Source: RI-153 sp041391225 (lineage in GTDB: Bacteria; Chloroflexota; Anaerolineae; Caldilineales; Caldilineaceae). Taken from it: a DNA stretch of 64,000 nucleotides. The position numbers and the translations under genes are program-made. This document shows positions 19,179 to 28,313 of the stretch, piece after piece. How positions within the stretch are numbered: position 1 is the first letter of the stretch; each line of letters starts with the position of its first letter. The DNA lies in assembly GCA_041391225.1 (NCBI GenBank), contig JAWKOL010000032.1, positions 17,702-81,701 on the forward strand, written 5' to 3'. The notes under the pieces are model-generated. The model was not told the origin of the DNA, ran no database searches, and worked only from the letters and a program-made list of their open reading frames with translations.

Positions 19179-20847
19179 CAAAAAGCCCCTGCTGCACAAA
19201 AAACGGCTCTTCCTCGTACGTATCCTCTTGAACCTGCACTGATTCTGCATTCAGCCCCAGTTCGTTTTCTAGCCAGACGATCTGCTCGGCCAGTTCTTCG
19301 GGCGTACATTGGTTGACGGATTTGCCGTAGCGGGCGATGAGCAGGCCGTTGGCCTTGCGGATCGTCTCGCCGTTGACGCTGCCGTAGAGTTTGGCGGCGT
19401 ATTGGTTCGCCAATCCCTGGCGACGACGGCGCAGCGCTTCACGTTTTTCCTTGTCGGTGAGGTGGGCGAATTCGTCGTCTTCCTCTTCCAACTCGGCCAG
19501 GTAGCCGTTGTGGTCGAAGCCGATACCGGAGATGCCTTCCAGTTCGACGCCGTTGTAGAGCAACTGTGGCCCCAGGCCGCCGCCGCCCAGGTTGCTGCCC
19601 TGGGTAGGATCTTCCTCATCAGCGCGCATTTTGACGGCGCGCTCGGCCTCGCGCCGCTTGGCGTTGACGTATTGACGCATGGCGCGGTCGTTCAGGCCGT
19701 AGACCCACGCCGTCTGCTCCGCGCGTGGACGCCCAGGCACAACGCGCCCGGCGCGCATGGTGAACTGATCCAGCCAGTTGTACTCGCGCACGCCGTTGAG
19801 GACGGCGGCCACGGCGATGGGTTTGTAGTCGTAGCCGACATGGGCCATGCCCACCGTCACCAGCATATCCCAGCCGCCGCGCTTGAAGAGACGTAGGTTC
19901 TCGTGCGCGTTGCTGTCGTCGGAGACGGCAAGCAGACAGCGTGCGCCCAACGACTCCAGGTAGGCCATCACCTCGCGGGCGTGGTCCTGGGTGGCACAGC
20001 CGGCGATGCCGCAGTAGCGCGGCCAGAGTTCTTGGAGTTCTTTCACCTTCTCGAAGGCGTGGCGCGCCGCCACCTGCCAGAACTGTGGATCGGTGGCGAC
20101 TTTGGTCAACTGTTGGGCGGTGAAGCGCAGATCCACTGCTTCGCGCGAGTAGTACGACGCACCGTCGCGTTGACGTCGGCGCGTCTGGTAGAGCGTCCCG
20201 TCAAAGAGGATGGCGTCGAACGGGCGTAGGAAGCCCTGGGCCACACCGTCGCTGTAGGTGATCTTGACGTCGGCGCGGATGTTGCCGTCGTCGTCGTACT
20301 CGGCGAAGACGATGGGGTTCTCGTCGGATCGGTAGGGCGTGCCGGTCATCACCAGCTTGAAAGCGGCGTACTTGCCGATGTTGGCCAGCACCTTGGCCGC
20401 TTCGGTGGTCTCGCCGCTGCCGTAGAGCTTCTGCCCCAGGTAGTGGGCTTCGTCGCACACAATCGCCAGCCGCCCGGCGCGGCGACGGGCAAAGCGACGA
20501 TGCACAATCGAATCCGCCGTGAGCGACTGGTAACTGGTGACGTAGCCGAACGAGCGCAGGCTGTCGATGGATGCGTTCTCGCGATGCACGATTTCGTTCA
20601 GGGCGTTGGGTTGGAAGAAATCACGCACGCTCTTCCAGTCCAACTCGAACTGCGAACACAACCCCAGCCGCGGCGTGAAGACAATCGCGGCGTCGATGCG
20701 GCCTGCCTTGTGCAGCGCGTCCAGCACCGCCAGCGCCAGGATCGTCTTGCCGCCGCCAGGCGGGATCACAGCGGTCAACGTGCCGCCGGCGGGTTTGCTC
20801 AGCGCTGCGGATACGGCGTATTGTTGGTGTTCTCGGAGGACAAACAT
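19156..20847 (-). CDS. SF2 DEAD/DEAH-box helicase
   Basis: 563 residues. Walker A is PPGGGKT (29-35), the DEAH motif lies in IVCDEAHYLG, motif III is VMTGTPYR, and a RecA-2 domain holds LLAVSDDSNAHENLRLF and the motif VI-like DQFTMRAGRVVPGRPR. The C-terminal 150 residues are a less conserved, charged helical region (LTDKEKREALRRRRQGLANQ). It resembles the ResIII/Ssl2 group of solitary helicases rather than a known repair or restriction enzyme; no methylase or nuclease partner adjoins it. The terminal DDEMMG is encoded by the adjacent dispersed repeat. Confidence 0.88.
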   Translation of the reverse strand: MFVLREHQQYAVSAALSKPAGGTLTAVIPPGGGKTILALAVLDALHKAGRIDAAIVFTPRLGLCSQFELDWKSVRDFFQPNALNEIVHRENASIDSLRSFGYVTSYQSLTADSIVHRRFARRRAGRLAIVCDEAHYLGQKLYGSGETTEAAKVLANIGKYAAFKLVMTGTPYRSDENPIVFAEYDDDGNIRADVKITYSDGVAQGFLRPFDAILFDGTLYQTRRRQRDGASYYSREAVDLRFTAQQLTKVATDPQFWQVAARHAFEKVKELQELWPRYCGIAGCATQDHAREVMAYLESLGARCLLAVSDDSNAHENLRLFKRGGWDMLVTVGMAHVGYDYKPIAVAAVLNGVREYNWLDQFTMRAGRVVPGRPRAEQTAWVYGLNDRAMRQYVNAKRREAERAVKMRADEEDPTQGSNLGGGGLGPQLLYNGVELEGISGIGFDHNGYLAELEEEDDEFAHLTDKEKREALRRRRQGLANQYAAKLYGSVNGETIRKANGLLIARYGKSVNQCTPEELAEQIVWLENELGLNAESVQVQEDTYEEEPFFVQQGLFGDDEMMG

Positions 20848-20970
20848 GATGATTAGATGATGGGATTATGCGATGATGAGATAATAGAATTCGACGACGG
20901 ACGAACCGGCAAGCATGTTGATCCGGCGGCAGGAAGCTCGACGGGATCATCGCATCATCCCATCATCGCT
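20845..20970. repeat. GATGATGGG-type inverted repeat, diverged copy
   Basis: The 5' side of the helicase holds GATGATTAGATGATGGGATTATGCGATGATGAG and about 80 nt later the complement GGATCATCGCATCATCCCATCATCGC. It separates the divergent helicase and serine hydrolase genes, so their promoters must lie within or near it. Confidence 0.75.
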
Positions 20971-21112
20971 TCTGCAAAGTCTACGATCTAACCTCATCCT
21001 CGCGATCTGCGCAAAGATGACATCCCCTCGATTCGCCCATCCTCTTCAAAAGGTGTACGATTGACGATATCGGTTGTTTCCTCTCGTTTCCCCACAGATT
21101 GGAGCGTTGCGC

Positions 21113-22558
21113 ATGACCGTTGAATTGTCCACTGCGTTGCAGCGCAGCACGCCGGAGGCGCAAGGTGTGCCGTCGGCAGCGATCCTCGACTTTGTGCAGG
21201 CCGTGGATCAGACGATTGAGCATCTGCACAGCTTCATGTTGTTGCGTCACGGCGCGGTGATCGGCGAAGGGTGGTGGTCGCCCTACGCGCCCGAACTGCC
21301 GCACATGCTGTTCTCGTTGAGCAAGAGTTTCACGTCCACGGCGGTGGGGCTGGCGGTGGACGAAGGGCTGCTCAGCGTCGAGGACAAGGTGATCTCGTTC
21401 TTCCCCGACGACCTGCCCGCCGAAGTCAACGAGCACATGGCGGCGATGACGGTACACCACCTGCTCTCTATGAACACCGGCCACAGCGAAGACACCACCG
21501 GCGCGCTCTGGCAGCGCGAGGACGGCAACTGGGTGGCCGCTTTCCTGGCGCAGCCGGTGACCCACGAGCCTGGCACACACTTCCTCTACAACACCGGCGC
21601 CACCTACATGCTCTCGGCCATCGTGCAGAAGTTGACCGGCCAGACGCTCACCGAGTACCTCACCCCGCGCCTGTTTGAACCGCTGGGGATCGAAAATCCT
21701 TTCTGGGAAAGCTGCCCACGTGGCATCAACACCGGCGGTTTCGGCCTCAACGTTACCACCGAGGACATCGCCCGCTTCGGACAGATGTATTTGCAGCAGG
21801 GCGAATGGCAGGGGCGTCAGCTTGTCCCCTCGGCGTGGATTGCAGAAGCCACCAAGTTCCAGAGCGACAACAGCGGCGACGGCAACCCCGACTGGACGCA
21901 GGGTTACGGCTACCAGTTCTGGCGCTGCCGCCACAACGCCTATCGCGGCGACGGCGCATTCGGCCAATACTGCATCGTGATGCCCGAACAGGACGCCGTC
22001 CTCGCTATCACGTCGGGCGTGGGCGACATGCAGGCCGTCCTCGATCTGGTGTGGAAACATCTGCTGCCCGCGCTCAGCGGCGATCCAGCGCCAGCGGACG
22101 AGGCAACGCATCAAACGCTGGTGGACAAACTTACGTCGCTGTCGTTGCCCGTGCAGGCCGGTGACGCGTCCTCACCGTTGGCTGATCAAGTCTCCGGCAA
22201 GGTCTACCGCATCGAAGACAACGAAGCCAAGATCTCGACCCTTTCGCTCGCCTTCGGCGTGGACGAGACCATCTTCCACCTGAGCAACGACCTGGGCGAT
22301 CACCGCATTGTGTGTGGACATGGCGAGCAGCGTTTCGGCGTCACCACCATGAACGGACGCGGCGAACAGCGCGTCGCCGCATCCGCCGCGTGGACCGGCG
22401 AAGACGTCCACACGCTGAAACTCTACTTCATCGAAACCCCCTTCAGCCTCACCGTCGACGTCCAATTCCAGGGCGACGAAGTCACCGTGACGTTCAAGCA
22501 GAACGTCAACTTCGGGCCGACGGAGCAACCGCCGCTAAAGGGTACGGTTGCGCGGTAG
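21113..22558 (+). CDS. Serine hydrolase of the beta-lactamase/DD-peptidase (class C) family
   Basis: 481 residues from ATG 21113, which has GGAGCG 6 nt upstream. The fold is that of class C beta-lactamases and esterases. SLSK at 68-71 gives the catalytic Ser and Lys, and a Tyr-x-Asn motif lies in LYNTGATYML. The helical region ...LLSMNTGHSEDT and the ISGYGYQFWR-like strand (QGYGYQFWRCR) follow. No signal peptide is visible, so a cytosolic esterase or peptidase is likelier than a true beta-lactamase. The last 130 residues are a beta-rich lipocalin-like C-terminal domain (KVYRIEDNEAKISTLSLAF). Confidence 0.9.
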   Translation: MTVELSTALQRSTPEAQGVPSAAILDFVQAVDQTIEHLHSFMLLRHGAVIGEGWWSPYAPELPHMLFSLSKSFTSTAVGLAVDEGLLSVEDKVISFFPDDLPAEVNEHMAAMTVHHLLSMNTGHSEDTTGALWQREDGNWVAAFLAQPVTHEPGTHFLYNTGATYMLSAIVQKLTGQTLTEYLTPRLFEPLGIENPFWESCPRGINTGGFGLNVTTEDIARFGQMYLQQGEWQGRQLVPSAWIAEATKFQSDNSGDGNPDWTQGYGYQFWRCRHNAYRGDGAFGQYCIVMPEQDAVLAITSGVGDMQAVLDLVWKHLLPALSGDPAPADEATHQTLVDKLTSLSLPVQAGDASSPLADQVSGKVYRIEDNEAKISTLSLAFGVDETIFHLSNDLGDHRIVCGHGEQRFGVTTMNGRGEQRVAASAAWTGEDVHTLKLYFIETPFSLTVDVQFQGDEVTVTFKQNVNFGPTEQPPLKGTVAR

Positions 22559-22577
22559 GGGCATACATTCTGAAAAA

Positions 22578-22668
22578 GTTGGAGATTAGGCGATTGGGCG
22601 ATTAGGAGATTTCAGATCGTGTAGACGATCTCCAATCGCTTAATCCCCCAATCGCTCAATCTCAATCC
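22578..22668. repeat. GGAGATTAGGCGATTGGGCGATTAGG inverted repeat
   Basis: Arms made of GGAGATTAGGCGATTGGGCG and its near-complement CCAATCGCTTAATCCCCCAATCG surround a short loop. A second copy with the same architecture is at 42900-42966, and fragments lie at 16115-16137 and 62163-62195. It lies directly before the epimerase ribosome binding site. Confidence 0.8.
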
Positions 22669-22683
22669 ACTAGGAGAAAAAAT

Positions 22684-23686
22684 ATGAAAGTTCTCTTCAT
22701 CGGCGGCACCGGCATCATCAGCTCGGCCTGTTCGCGGCTGGCGCTGCAACGGGGCATCGATCTGTACCTGCTCAACCGTGGACAAAGCCATCGGGCTGTG
22801 CCCGAGGGGCGAAGGTGCTCACCGGCGACATCCGTGACGCGCTTCGGCGCGGGCGGCGCTGGGCGATCACACCTTCGATGCCGTGGTCAACTGGATCGCG
22901 CTTACGCCGGAGCAGGTGCAGGCCGACATCGATCTCTTCCGCGGCCGCACCGGACAGTACGTCTTTATTAGCTCGGCGTCGGCCTATCAGACGCCACCGG
23001 CGGCGCTGCCCATTACCGAGTCGACGCCGCTGCGCAATCCCGAGTGGCTTTATTCCCGCAACAAAATCGCCTGCGAAGACCTGCTCACCCGCGCCTACCG
23101 CGAGGACGGCTTCCCCGCCACCATCGTGCGCCCGTCGCACACCTACGATCACACGTTGCTGCCCATCTCGGGCGGCTGGACGACGGTGGCGCGCATGAGG
23201 CAGGGCAAGAAGGTCTTCGTGCATGGGGACGGCACATCGTTGTGGGTGATGACGCACAACAGCGACTTCGCCAAGGGTTTCGTGGGCCTGCTGGGGAACC
23301 CCACGCCATCGGTGACGTTTTCCACATCACCTCCGACGAACTGCTCACGTGGAATCAGATCTACGAACTGGTGGCCAAGGCCGCCGGTGTCGAAGCGCAG
23401 ATCGTCCACGTGCCGTCGGACCTGATCGCCGCCTTTGACGCCAACATGGATGCGGGTCTGCTGGGCGACAAGGCGCACAGCGTCATCTTCGACAACAGCA
23501 AAGTCAAGCGCCTCGTCCCCGACTTCGTCTGCACCACCCCCCTTCGCCCACGGCATCCAAGATGTCATCGCCTGGTACGACGCCAACCCCGAGCGCCAAG
23601 TGATCAACCCCGATGTCGACGCACTGACAGACCGGATCGTGGCGGCGATGGAGTCGATTTGGCCGAAAAGTGAGATGATGGGATGA
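22684..23686 (+). CDS. NAD-dependent epimerase/dehydratase family protein, four frameshifts
   Basis: Rossmann SDR protein: MKVLFIGGTGIIS carries the GxxGxxG nucleotide loop and AGGAG precedes the ATG. Conserved text is split across frames: shifts near 22808 and 22850 join KVLTGDIRDA and RAALGDHTFDAVVNWIA; after FISSASAYQTPP and the YSRNKIACE catalytic Tyr-x3-Lys, one shift near 23300 joins LLGNP to AIGDVFHITSDELLTWNQ, and one near 23540 joins CTTP to FAHGIQDVIAWYDANPE. The resulting product of about 333 residues is typical of sugar-nucleotide or isoflavone-reductase-like SDRs. It ends KSEMMG, the last codons coming from the dispersed repeat. Confidence 0.78.
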
Positions 23687-23735
23687 TGAGATGATGGCGT
23701 GATGTCAATCCCATCATCTCATCATCCCATCATCG
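23673..23735. repeat. GATGATGGGATGATG inverted repeat at epimerase stop
   Basis: GATGATGGGATGATGAGATGATGG overlaps the epimerase stop codon and is mirrored by CCCATCATCTCATCATCCCATCATCG. It supplies the terminal MMG codons and TGA of the epimerase. Confidence 0.85.
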
Positions 23736-23751
23736 TTTCTTGGAGTTTCCC

Positions 23752-24460
23752 ATGCTCGCACCCAACCACGATCAACTTGCCGTGCTCATCGGTTAGCGCC
23801 GCAGCCGGGCAATCAGTCGATGCACCATGATTTGGGGCTGATGTACAACGTGTTGCGTCACCGCGGTCTCGATCCCAGCCAGATCGTGAGCCTGAAGGAC
23901 AGTTGGATCGCACGATCCTGCTGAACTTCCTGAGATCGATTGGCAAACGTGTCCACGCGTATGATCCGCACGCTCTTTCTCTACGTCTCGGGGAACGGCT
24001 TTTTCGTGGGGACACAGCCCGAATCCGCCGCGCCGGGACTGGATCTGGGCGACGGTGAGCATGTGCTGTGGGAGGAGATCTGGCCTGTCCTCGATCTGAA
24101 TCCGCAGACGAAGGTGCTGGTGCTGCCCGATCACTGATTCACCAATCTGCTTGCGGCCGTGTGCCGGTCAACGTTTCGGCGATTGTGATGTACGCGCCGC
24201 CCGGCGCGGAGTTGTCCTGTCGGCACATGAACGCGATTTCTTCTATCGCGATGAGGCGGTGCGTCATGGCATCATCTCGTACTACGCCGCCGCCGGTCTC
24301 TACGTGGCCGACACGATGCAGCACCTGCTGCGTGTGATGGAACGCACCAGCGACGAGGACCTGCAAGCCTACCGTCTCGTGGAGTTCTATCATCCATCCT
24401 TGCAGTTGATTGGCCCGGCCAACGCGCTGTTGGTGGGGAAACCAGCGAGTAGATCATTAG
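23752..24460 (+). pseudogene. Caspase-like (clan CD) gene remnant, multiply disrupted
   Basis: ATG 23752 with TTGGAG upstream opens LAVLIG, then the frame breaks at 23794. Other frames continue APQPGNQSMHHDLGLMYNVL, RHRGLDPSQIVSLK, QLDRTILLNFLRSIGKRV, then LFLYVSGNGFFVGTQPES, WPVLDLNPQTKVLVLPDH, and later RGVVLSAHERDFFYRDEAVR and the helical C-terminus to about 24455. This order matches the caspase/C14 p20 plan: an initial strand ALLIG, a central strand ending SGHG, and a strand ending D-x-C. Here the His is Asn (AAC) and the Cys position is a TGA at 24135-24137. At least four frame breaks plus loss of both catalytic residues point to a decayed gene. Confidence 0.6.
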
Positions 24461-24474
24461 TCTACGAAATGATG

Positions 24475-24538
24475 CGGAGAGAGCACGCCCTCGTGCGGGT
24501 CTACCTGGCAAGCGCCGCACGAGGGCGTGCTCTCTCCG
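24475..24538. repeat. Perfect 24-bp palindrome, dispersed repeat copy 2
   Basis: Arms 24475-24498 and 24515-24538 are perfectly complementary (core GAGCACGCCCTCGTGCGG) around a 16-nt loop. The loop is the reverse complement type of that at 11934-11949. It lies between the caspase-like remnant and the transporter gene. Confidence 0.9.
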
Positions 24539-24606
24539 CGTATTACTCACATACAGCCATTCGTTCAAATCTTTCTGAATAGCCTTCACACTGGGAGTCT
24601 CACCGC

Positions 24607-25578
24607 ATGGATTGGAACACGGTTCTCAACAACATCCTCAGCCCGGCGGCGTTGTTCTTTTTTCTGGGCTTCCTCTCAGTCCTCGTTAAATCGGATCTGA
24701 ACTCCCCTATCCGCTGCCAAAATTCTTCTCGACCTATCTGCTCATTGCCATCGGCTACACCGGCGGCGAAAAAGCTAGCGCTGGCCGGGTTGAGCACCGA
24801 TGTCCTGGTCTACATTCTGGCTGCGATGGTGATGGCACTGGTCGTGCCCTTCTATGCGTTTTTCGTCTTGCGACGGATTTTGAGCGTCTACGATGCGGCG
24901 GCGATGGCGGCCACTTATGGTTCGATCAGCATTGTCACCTTTATTGTGGGGACAGAATTCCTGTCACAGTTGGGGGTGGAATCAGGGGGCTACATGGTGG
25001 CGATCATGTCGCTGATGGAATCACCCGCTGTGATCATGGGGATCTTGCTGGTGCGTTTTTTCGCGCCCAACACCGGCCAGAAGCGTCCTGGCGTGGGGGC
25101 CTTGCTGCACGAGTCGTTTTTGAACGGCACCGGTCTGTTGCTGCTGGGCAGTCTGGTGATCGGCTTCATCACCGGTCCTAGCGCGGGGAAAGATCTGGAG
25201 CCGTTCATGGTAGGCATCTTCAAGGGGATCGTACTGCTCTTTTTGTTGGACGTGGGCATGATGGCGGCGCGCAAACTGGAGCTGCTGCGCAAGGTCGGCC
25301 CGCCGTTGGTGATCTGGGGGATCACCGCGCCCATCGTCAACGGGCTGATCGGCATCGCACTCGCCCGCGCTCTGGGCATGATCCCCGGCGACGCGCTGCT
25401 GTTCACGCTGCTCTGCGCCAGCGCCTCGTACATCGTCGTCCCCGCGGCCATGCGGCAGGCCGTCCCCGAAGCCAACCCCGGCCTCTTCGAGCTGCTTTCC
25501 CTCGGCGTCACCTTTCCCTTCAACATCGCGTTGGGGATTCCGCTGTTTTGGGGGGTGATTGGGGCAGTGTGGGGATGA
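24607..25578 (+). CDS. SbtA-type sodium-dependent bicarbonate transporter family protein
   Basis: 323 residues with about ten hydrophobic segments. LSPAALFFFLGFLSVLVKSDL and the later GTEFLSQLGVESGGYMVAIMSLMESPAVI are strongly SbtA-like (inner-membrane Na+/bicarbonate symporter family). The stretch encoded at about 24697-24770 is abnormal in the open frame (Ser/Pro/Arg/Cys-rich). The neighbouring frame there reads LPYPLPKFFSTYLLIAIGYTGG, the expected second transmembrane helix. Two compensating indels therefore bracket that stretch. The protein lacks the long cytosolic regulatory loop of cyanobacterial SbtA. No SbtB (PII-like) partner adjoins it. Confidence 0.85.
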   Translation: MDWNTVLNNILSPAALFFFLGFLSVLVKSDLNSPIRCQNSSRPICSLPSATPAAKKLALAGLSTDVLVYILAAMVMALVVPFYAFFVLRRILSVYDAAAMAATYGSISIVTFIVGTEFLSQLGVESGGYMVAIMSLMESPAVIMGILLVRFFAPNTGQKRPGVGALLHESFLNGTGLLLLGSLVIGFITGPSAGKDLEPFMVGIFKGIVLLFLLDVGMMAARKLELLRKVGPPLVIWGITAPIVNGLIGIALARALGMIPGDALLFTLLCASASYIVVPAAMRQAVPEANPGLFELLSLGVTFPFNIALGIPLFWGVIGAVWG

Positions 25579-25579
25579 T

Positions 25580-26710
25580 TTACGATTGACGATTTCTGCA
25601 GATTTCCTCAATCATCCGCGCGTAGACATCCACCGCCTGCTCCAACTGCGCCACGTCGATCCACTCGCCGATGGTGTGGGCCTGTTCGATATTCCCCGGC
25701 CCAAGGACAACACACTGCATGTGTTCTTTGTACAAAATCGCCTCGGTGCCGAAGGGGACGGTGATGGCGCGCTCGACGCCAGCGGCGCGGCAGGCGGCTT
25801 GCACGATAGGCGAATCCGGCGAAACGGCAAAGTGGGTCATCTTGTAGACGTCCACGTCGAGGTTGTGGGCGCGGGCGTGGTCGACGACGAGTTGCACGGC
25901 TTCGTCGAAGTGGGCGTTGGGCATGGCGCGCAAGCCGAGGATCGCCTCTGTCCGCTCAGCGGTGACGTTGGCCTTGGTGCCGAAGTCGTCGATGGTGAGG
26001 TTGAAGGCGTTGGTGGGCGGCTCGAACTCGTGGTTCATGAAGTACTCGTCCTGACGGAAGCGTTGGGCCAGTTCGGCCATCTCGGCCAGGAAGGGCGCGA
26101 TGAGGAAATTGGCCGACACGCCTTTGTCCGTGCTGGTGTGTGCAGCCACACCGTGCGCCGTCACCCGGATGCGGGCGCCGCCCTTGTGCGCGTAGACGGG
26201 GATCATCTGCGTGGGTTCGGCCACCACGCCGAATTCGGGCCACCCGGCGTGGAACAACTGCGACTCCTTCAACATCAGCCGCGCCCCGTGGTAACCCTGT
26301 TCCTCGTCCGAGGTGACGGCGATAAAAAGCGGACGATTGAGTTCATCGGCGCGGAAGCGAGCCGCCGCCGCCATCGTCGCCGCCAGTGGACCCTTCATGT
26401 CGCAACTGCCGCGTCCGTAGAGCTTGCCGCCCTCTAGCCGCGCATCCAGCGGTTCCCAGCCCTCACCGCCGGGGACGGTGTCGGAATGCGAGAAGAGACA
26501 CAGCCCGCCGGGGCCGTCGCCCTTCTTCGCCACAACCGTCACCTTTTCCTCTTCGTTCTCGTCGAAAAAGGCCAGCCGCTCCACCTCGAAGCCGATCTTG
26601 TCCAGCGCAAAGGCCAGATAATCGGAGATCTCGGCGTTCGACCGCTGGCTCTCCGACGGCATCGCCACCACTTCCTGGGTCAACTTCACAACGTCGATTT
26701 GTTCGGTCAC
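25580..26710 (-). CDS. M20 family metallopeptidase (ArgE/DapE-like deacylase)
   Basis: 376 residues from GTG 26710, chosen because GGGAG lies 6 nt upstream; the longer extension is unsupported. Zinc-site motifs are LFSHSDTVPGGEGW (His and Asp ligands), GRGSCDMKG, the catalytic Glu in AVTSDEEQGYHGA and a late HTIGEWID His. The dimerisation lid domain (about 180-290, VTAHGVAAHTSTDKG) is present. Acetylornithine deacetylase, succinyl-diaminopimelate desuccinylase and carboxypeptidase share this plan; the neighbours do not decide the substrate. Confidence 0.9.
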   Translation of the reverse strand: MTEQIDVVKLTQEVVAMPSESQRSNAEISDYLAFALDKIGFEVERLAFFDENEEEKVTVVAKKGDGPGGLCLFSHSDTVPGGEGWEPLDARLEGGKLYGRGSCDMKGPLAATMAAAARFRADELNRPLFIAVTSDEEQGYHGARLMLKESQLFHAGWPEFGVVAEPTQMIPVYAHKGGARIRVTAHGVAAHTSTDKGVSANFLIAPFLAEMAELAQRFRQDEYFMNHEFEPPTNAFNLTIDDFGTKANVTAERTEAILGLRAMPNAHFDEAVQLVVDHARAHNLDVDVYKMTHFAVSPDSPIVQAACRAAGVERAITVPFGTEAILYKEHMQCVVLGPGNIEQAHTIGEWIDVAQLEQAVDVYARMIEEICRNRQS

Positions 26711-27090
26711 AACACACTCCCTACGTGGATTACTTAGGTCAATAGCTGGACAATGGACATGGAGCGAAAAAGAGAGGAGGGACACGGATTTCAGGATTAC
26801 TTGGACGGGAGTTTTCTAGAAATCGTGGAAATAACATGAATGAAGCGGATTCCAGAGCCAGAAATGGAACGAAAATCAGCTAGCATCCGCCCAATCCGCT
26901 TCATCCGCGTTGTATCAAAGACTCCACTGCGAAAAGTCCGACTTCTGTGTGATTTGCGGTTGCTCCTCTCCTAAGAGAAGTCGGACTTTTGCGCTTGAGC
27001 GACCTTTTTGCAGTAGAGTCATCAAAGCGCTTCTCTCATCCTGAAAATCATGAAATCCGTGTCCCTCTCTCCATCCCAGTTCTGTTTGAA
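26711..27090. other. Repeat-rich intergenic gap
   Basis: No gene. It contains CACGGATT-type repeat fragments (26775-26800 and 27040-27066). It also has an inverted repeat AAAAGTCCGACTTCT (26933-26947) and AGAAGTCGGACTTTT (26977-26991), with a 29-nt loop and no T-tract of terminator type. The promoter of the M20 gene should be near 26711-26780. Confidence 0.6.
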
Positions 27091-28137
27091 TCAAAGTCCC
27101 TTAGGCAGAGGGATCCCGAACTGCACCGAAGCAGCGCGCAGTTTTTGCAGCGTACCCGGCGGCAGGGGGATGCCATTGGCGCTGCGTTCGTCGAGGGCAA
27201 CGTTCGGGTTCGCCCGGCATGAGGACGTCGTCGAAGCCAACGTCTGCACAGGGCAACAGGCGCTTGAGGGCGTCGATGGTGTCGTCCACTTCCTGCTTGA
27301 AGTCGGCGGGATCGGTGAAGAGGCCGATATCGATGGCCGCGACCACGCTGTTCTGGTTGTGGACGTTGACGCCGTCGTTGAGCCGCGGCGTGATCAGCGG
27401 GTTGCCGGCCAGGATGCTGGTCAGTGCCTGGAACATCAACGCCAGCCCCGATCCCTTCGGCCCACCCGCGGGCAACAGAATGCTGGCGGCGTGGGCGTCG
27501 GTGGGGCGTTGCCCGCTGCGTCCAGCGCCCAGCCTTCTCCCAGGGAACGCCCTTGTCTTGCGCCAACCACAGCTTGCCGCCCGCCGCCACACTGGTCGCC
27601 ATGTCCAAACTCAGGGGGCGATGCTTGCCCGCAGGCGCGGCGATGGCAATCGGGCTGTTATGCAGACCGGCGGCCTTCGCGCCGAACGGGGCCATGTTGG
27701 GCGGGCTGCACACAATCGCCATGCCGATCATGTCGGCCTGGGCGGCCATTTGGGCGTAGTAGGCCATCGCGCCCTGGTGGGTGATGTTGCGCAGCACAGC
27801 CCAGCCGATCCCCACGTTGCGCGCCTTTTCCATCACGCGGCGCATGGCGGGGATCGTCGCTACCGGCCCCACAGCTTTGTCTGCATCCAGGTAGAGGACG
27901 GCGGGCGTCTCCTTGATCGTGCGGATGTTGGGGCGGGCGTTCATCTGTCCTTTTTCGAGCATTTCCAGATACCAGGCCAGCCGCAGCACGCCGTGGGAAT
28001 CAATGCCGCGCAGGTTGGCCCAGATCAACACATCGGCCTCCATCGCCGCGTCTTCGGCGGGCATCCGCGGCGGTGAAGACAGCCTGGATGAAAGCCTTGA
28101 GCGGTTCCGCGTCCATGCGTACATCATTCTGCGCCAT
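27091..28137 (-). CDS. Malate/L-lactate (YlbC/Ldh2) family NAD(P)-dependent dehydrogenase, frameshifted
   Basis: Starts ATG 28137 (MAQNDVRMDAEPLKAFIQAV); a shift near 28067 joins it to DAAMEADVLIWANLRGIDSHGVLRL, the family signature with the catalytic His. Then come NVGIGWAVLRNITHQGAMAYY and SPPNMAPFGAKAAGLHNSPIA, typical of the Ldh_2 fold, which is unrelated to classical LDH/MDH. A shift near 27515 gives ILLPAGGPKGSGLALMFQALT, the conserved Gly-Lys-Gly loop. Another near 27205 gives VALDERSANGIPLPPGTLQKL, ending at TGA 27091-27093 (PLPKGL). Family members oxidise malate, lactate, sulfolactate or ureidoglycolate. About 348 residues. Confidence 0.82.
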
Positions 28138-28219
28138 GATTTGTCTCCAATGGTATGGGTGAGGGGAGAAACTGGGAAATGTATTGTAGCGGTTGGTGGG
28201 GTGAGGGGCAACCGGGGAG

Positions 28220-28313
28220 AATAATGCGTAATGCGTGATGCGTAGCAGATCGTGTAGAGATGATGCTTGTCAATTGGGAAACCAGTTGCTCGACAAGACA
28301 TTACGCATTACGT
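28220..28313. repeat. ATTACGCATTACG-type inverted repeat
   Basis: ATAATGCGTAATGCG near 28221-28235 and CATTACGCATTACGT at 28299-28313 are near-complementary. A related direct array, GTACGCACTACGCACTACGCACTACG, lies at 40405-40430. The IS remnant begins at the next base. Confidence 0.7.

Noticed and set aside
24135..24137. TGA in the caspase-like remnant as a genuine selenocysteine codon.
   Set aside because: The gene is broken in several other places and the His partner is also lost, so decay or error is simpler. Kept only as a low-level question in the findings.
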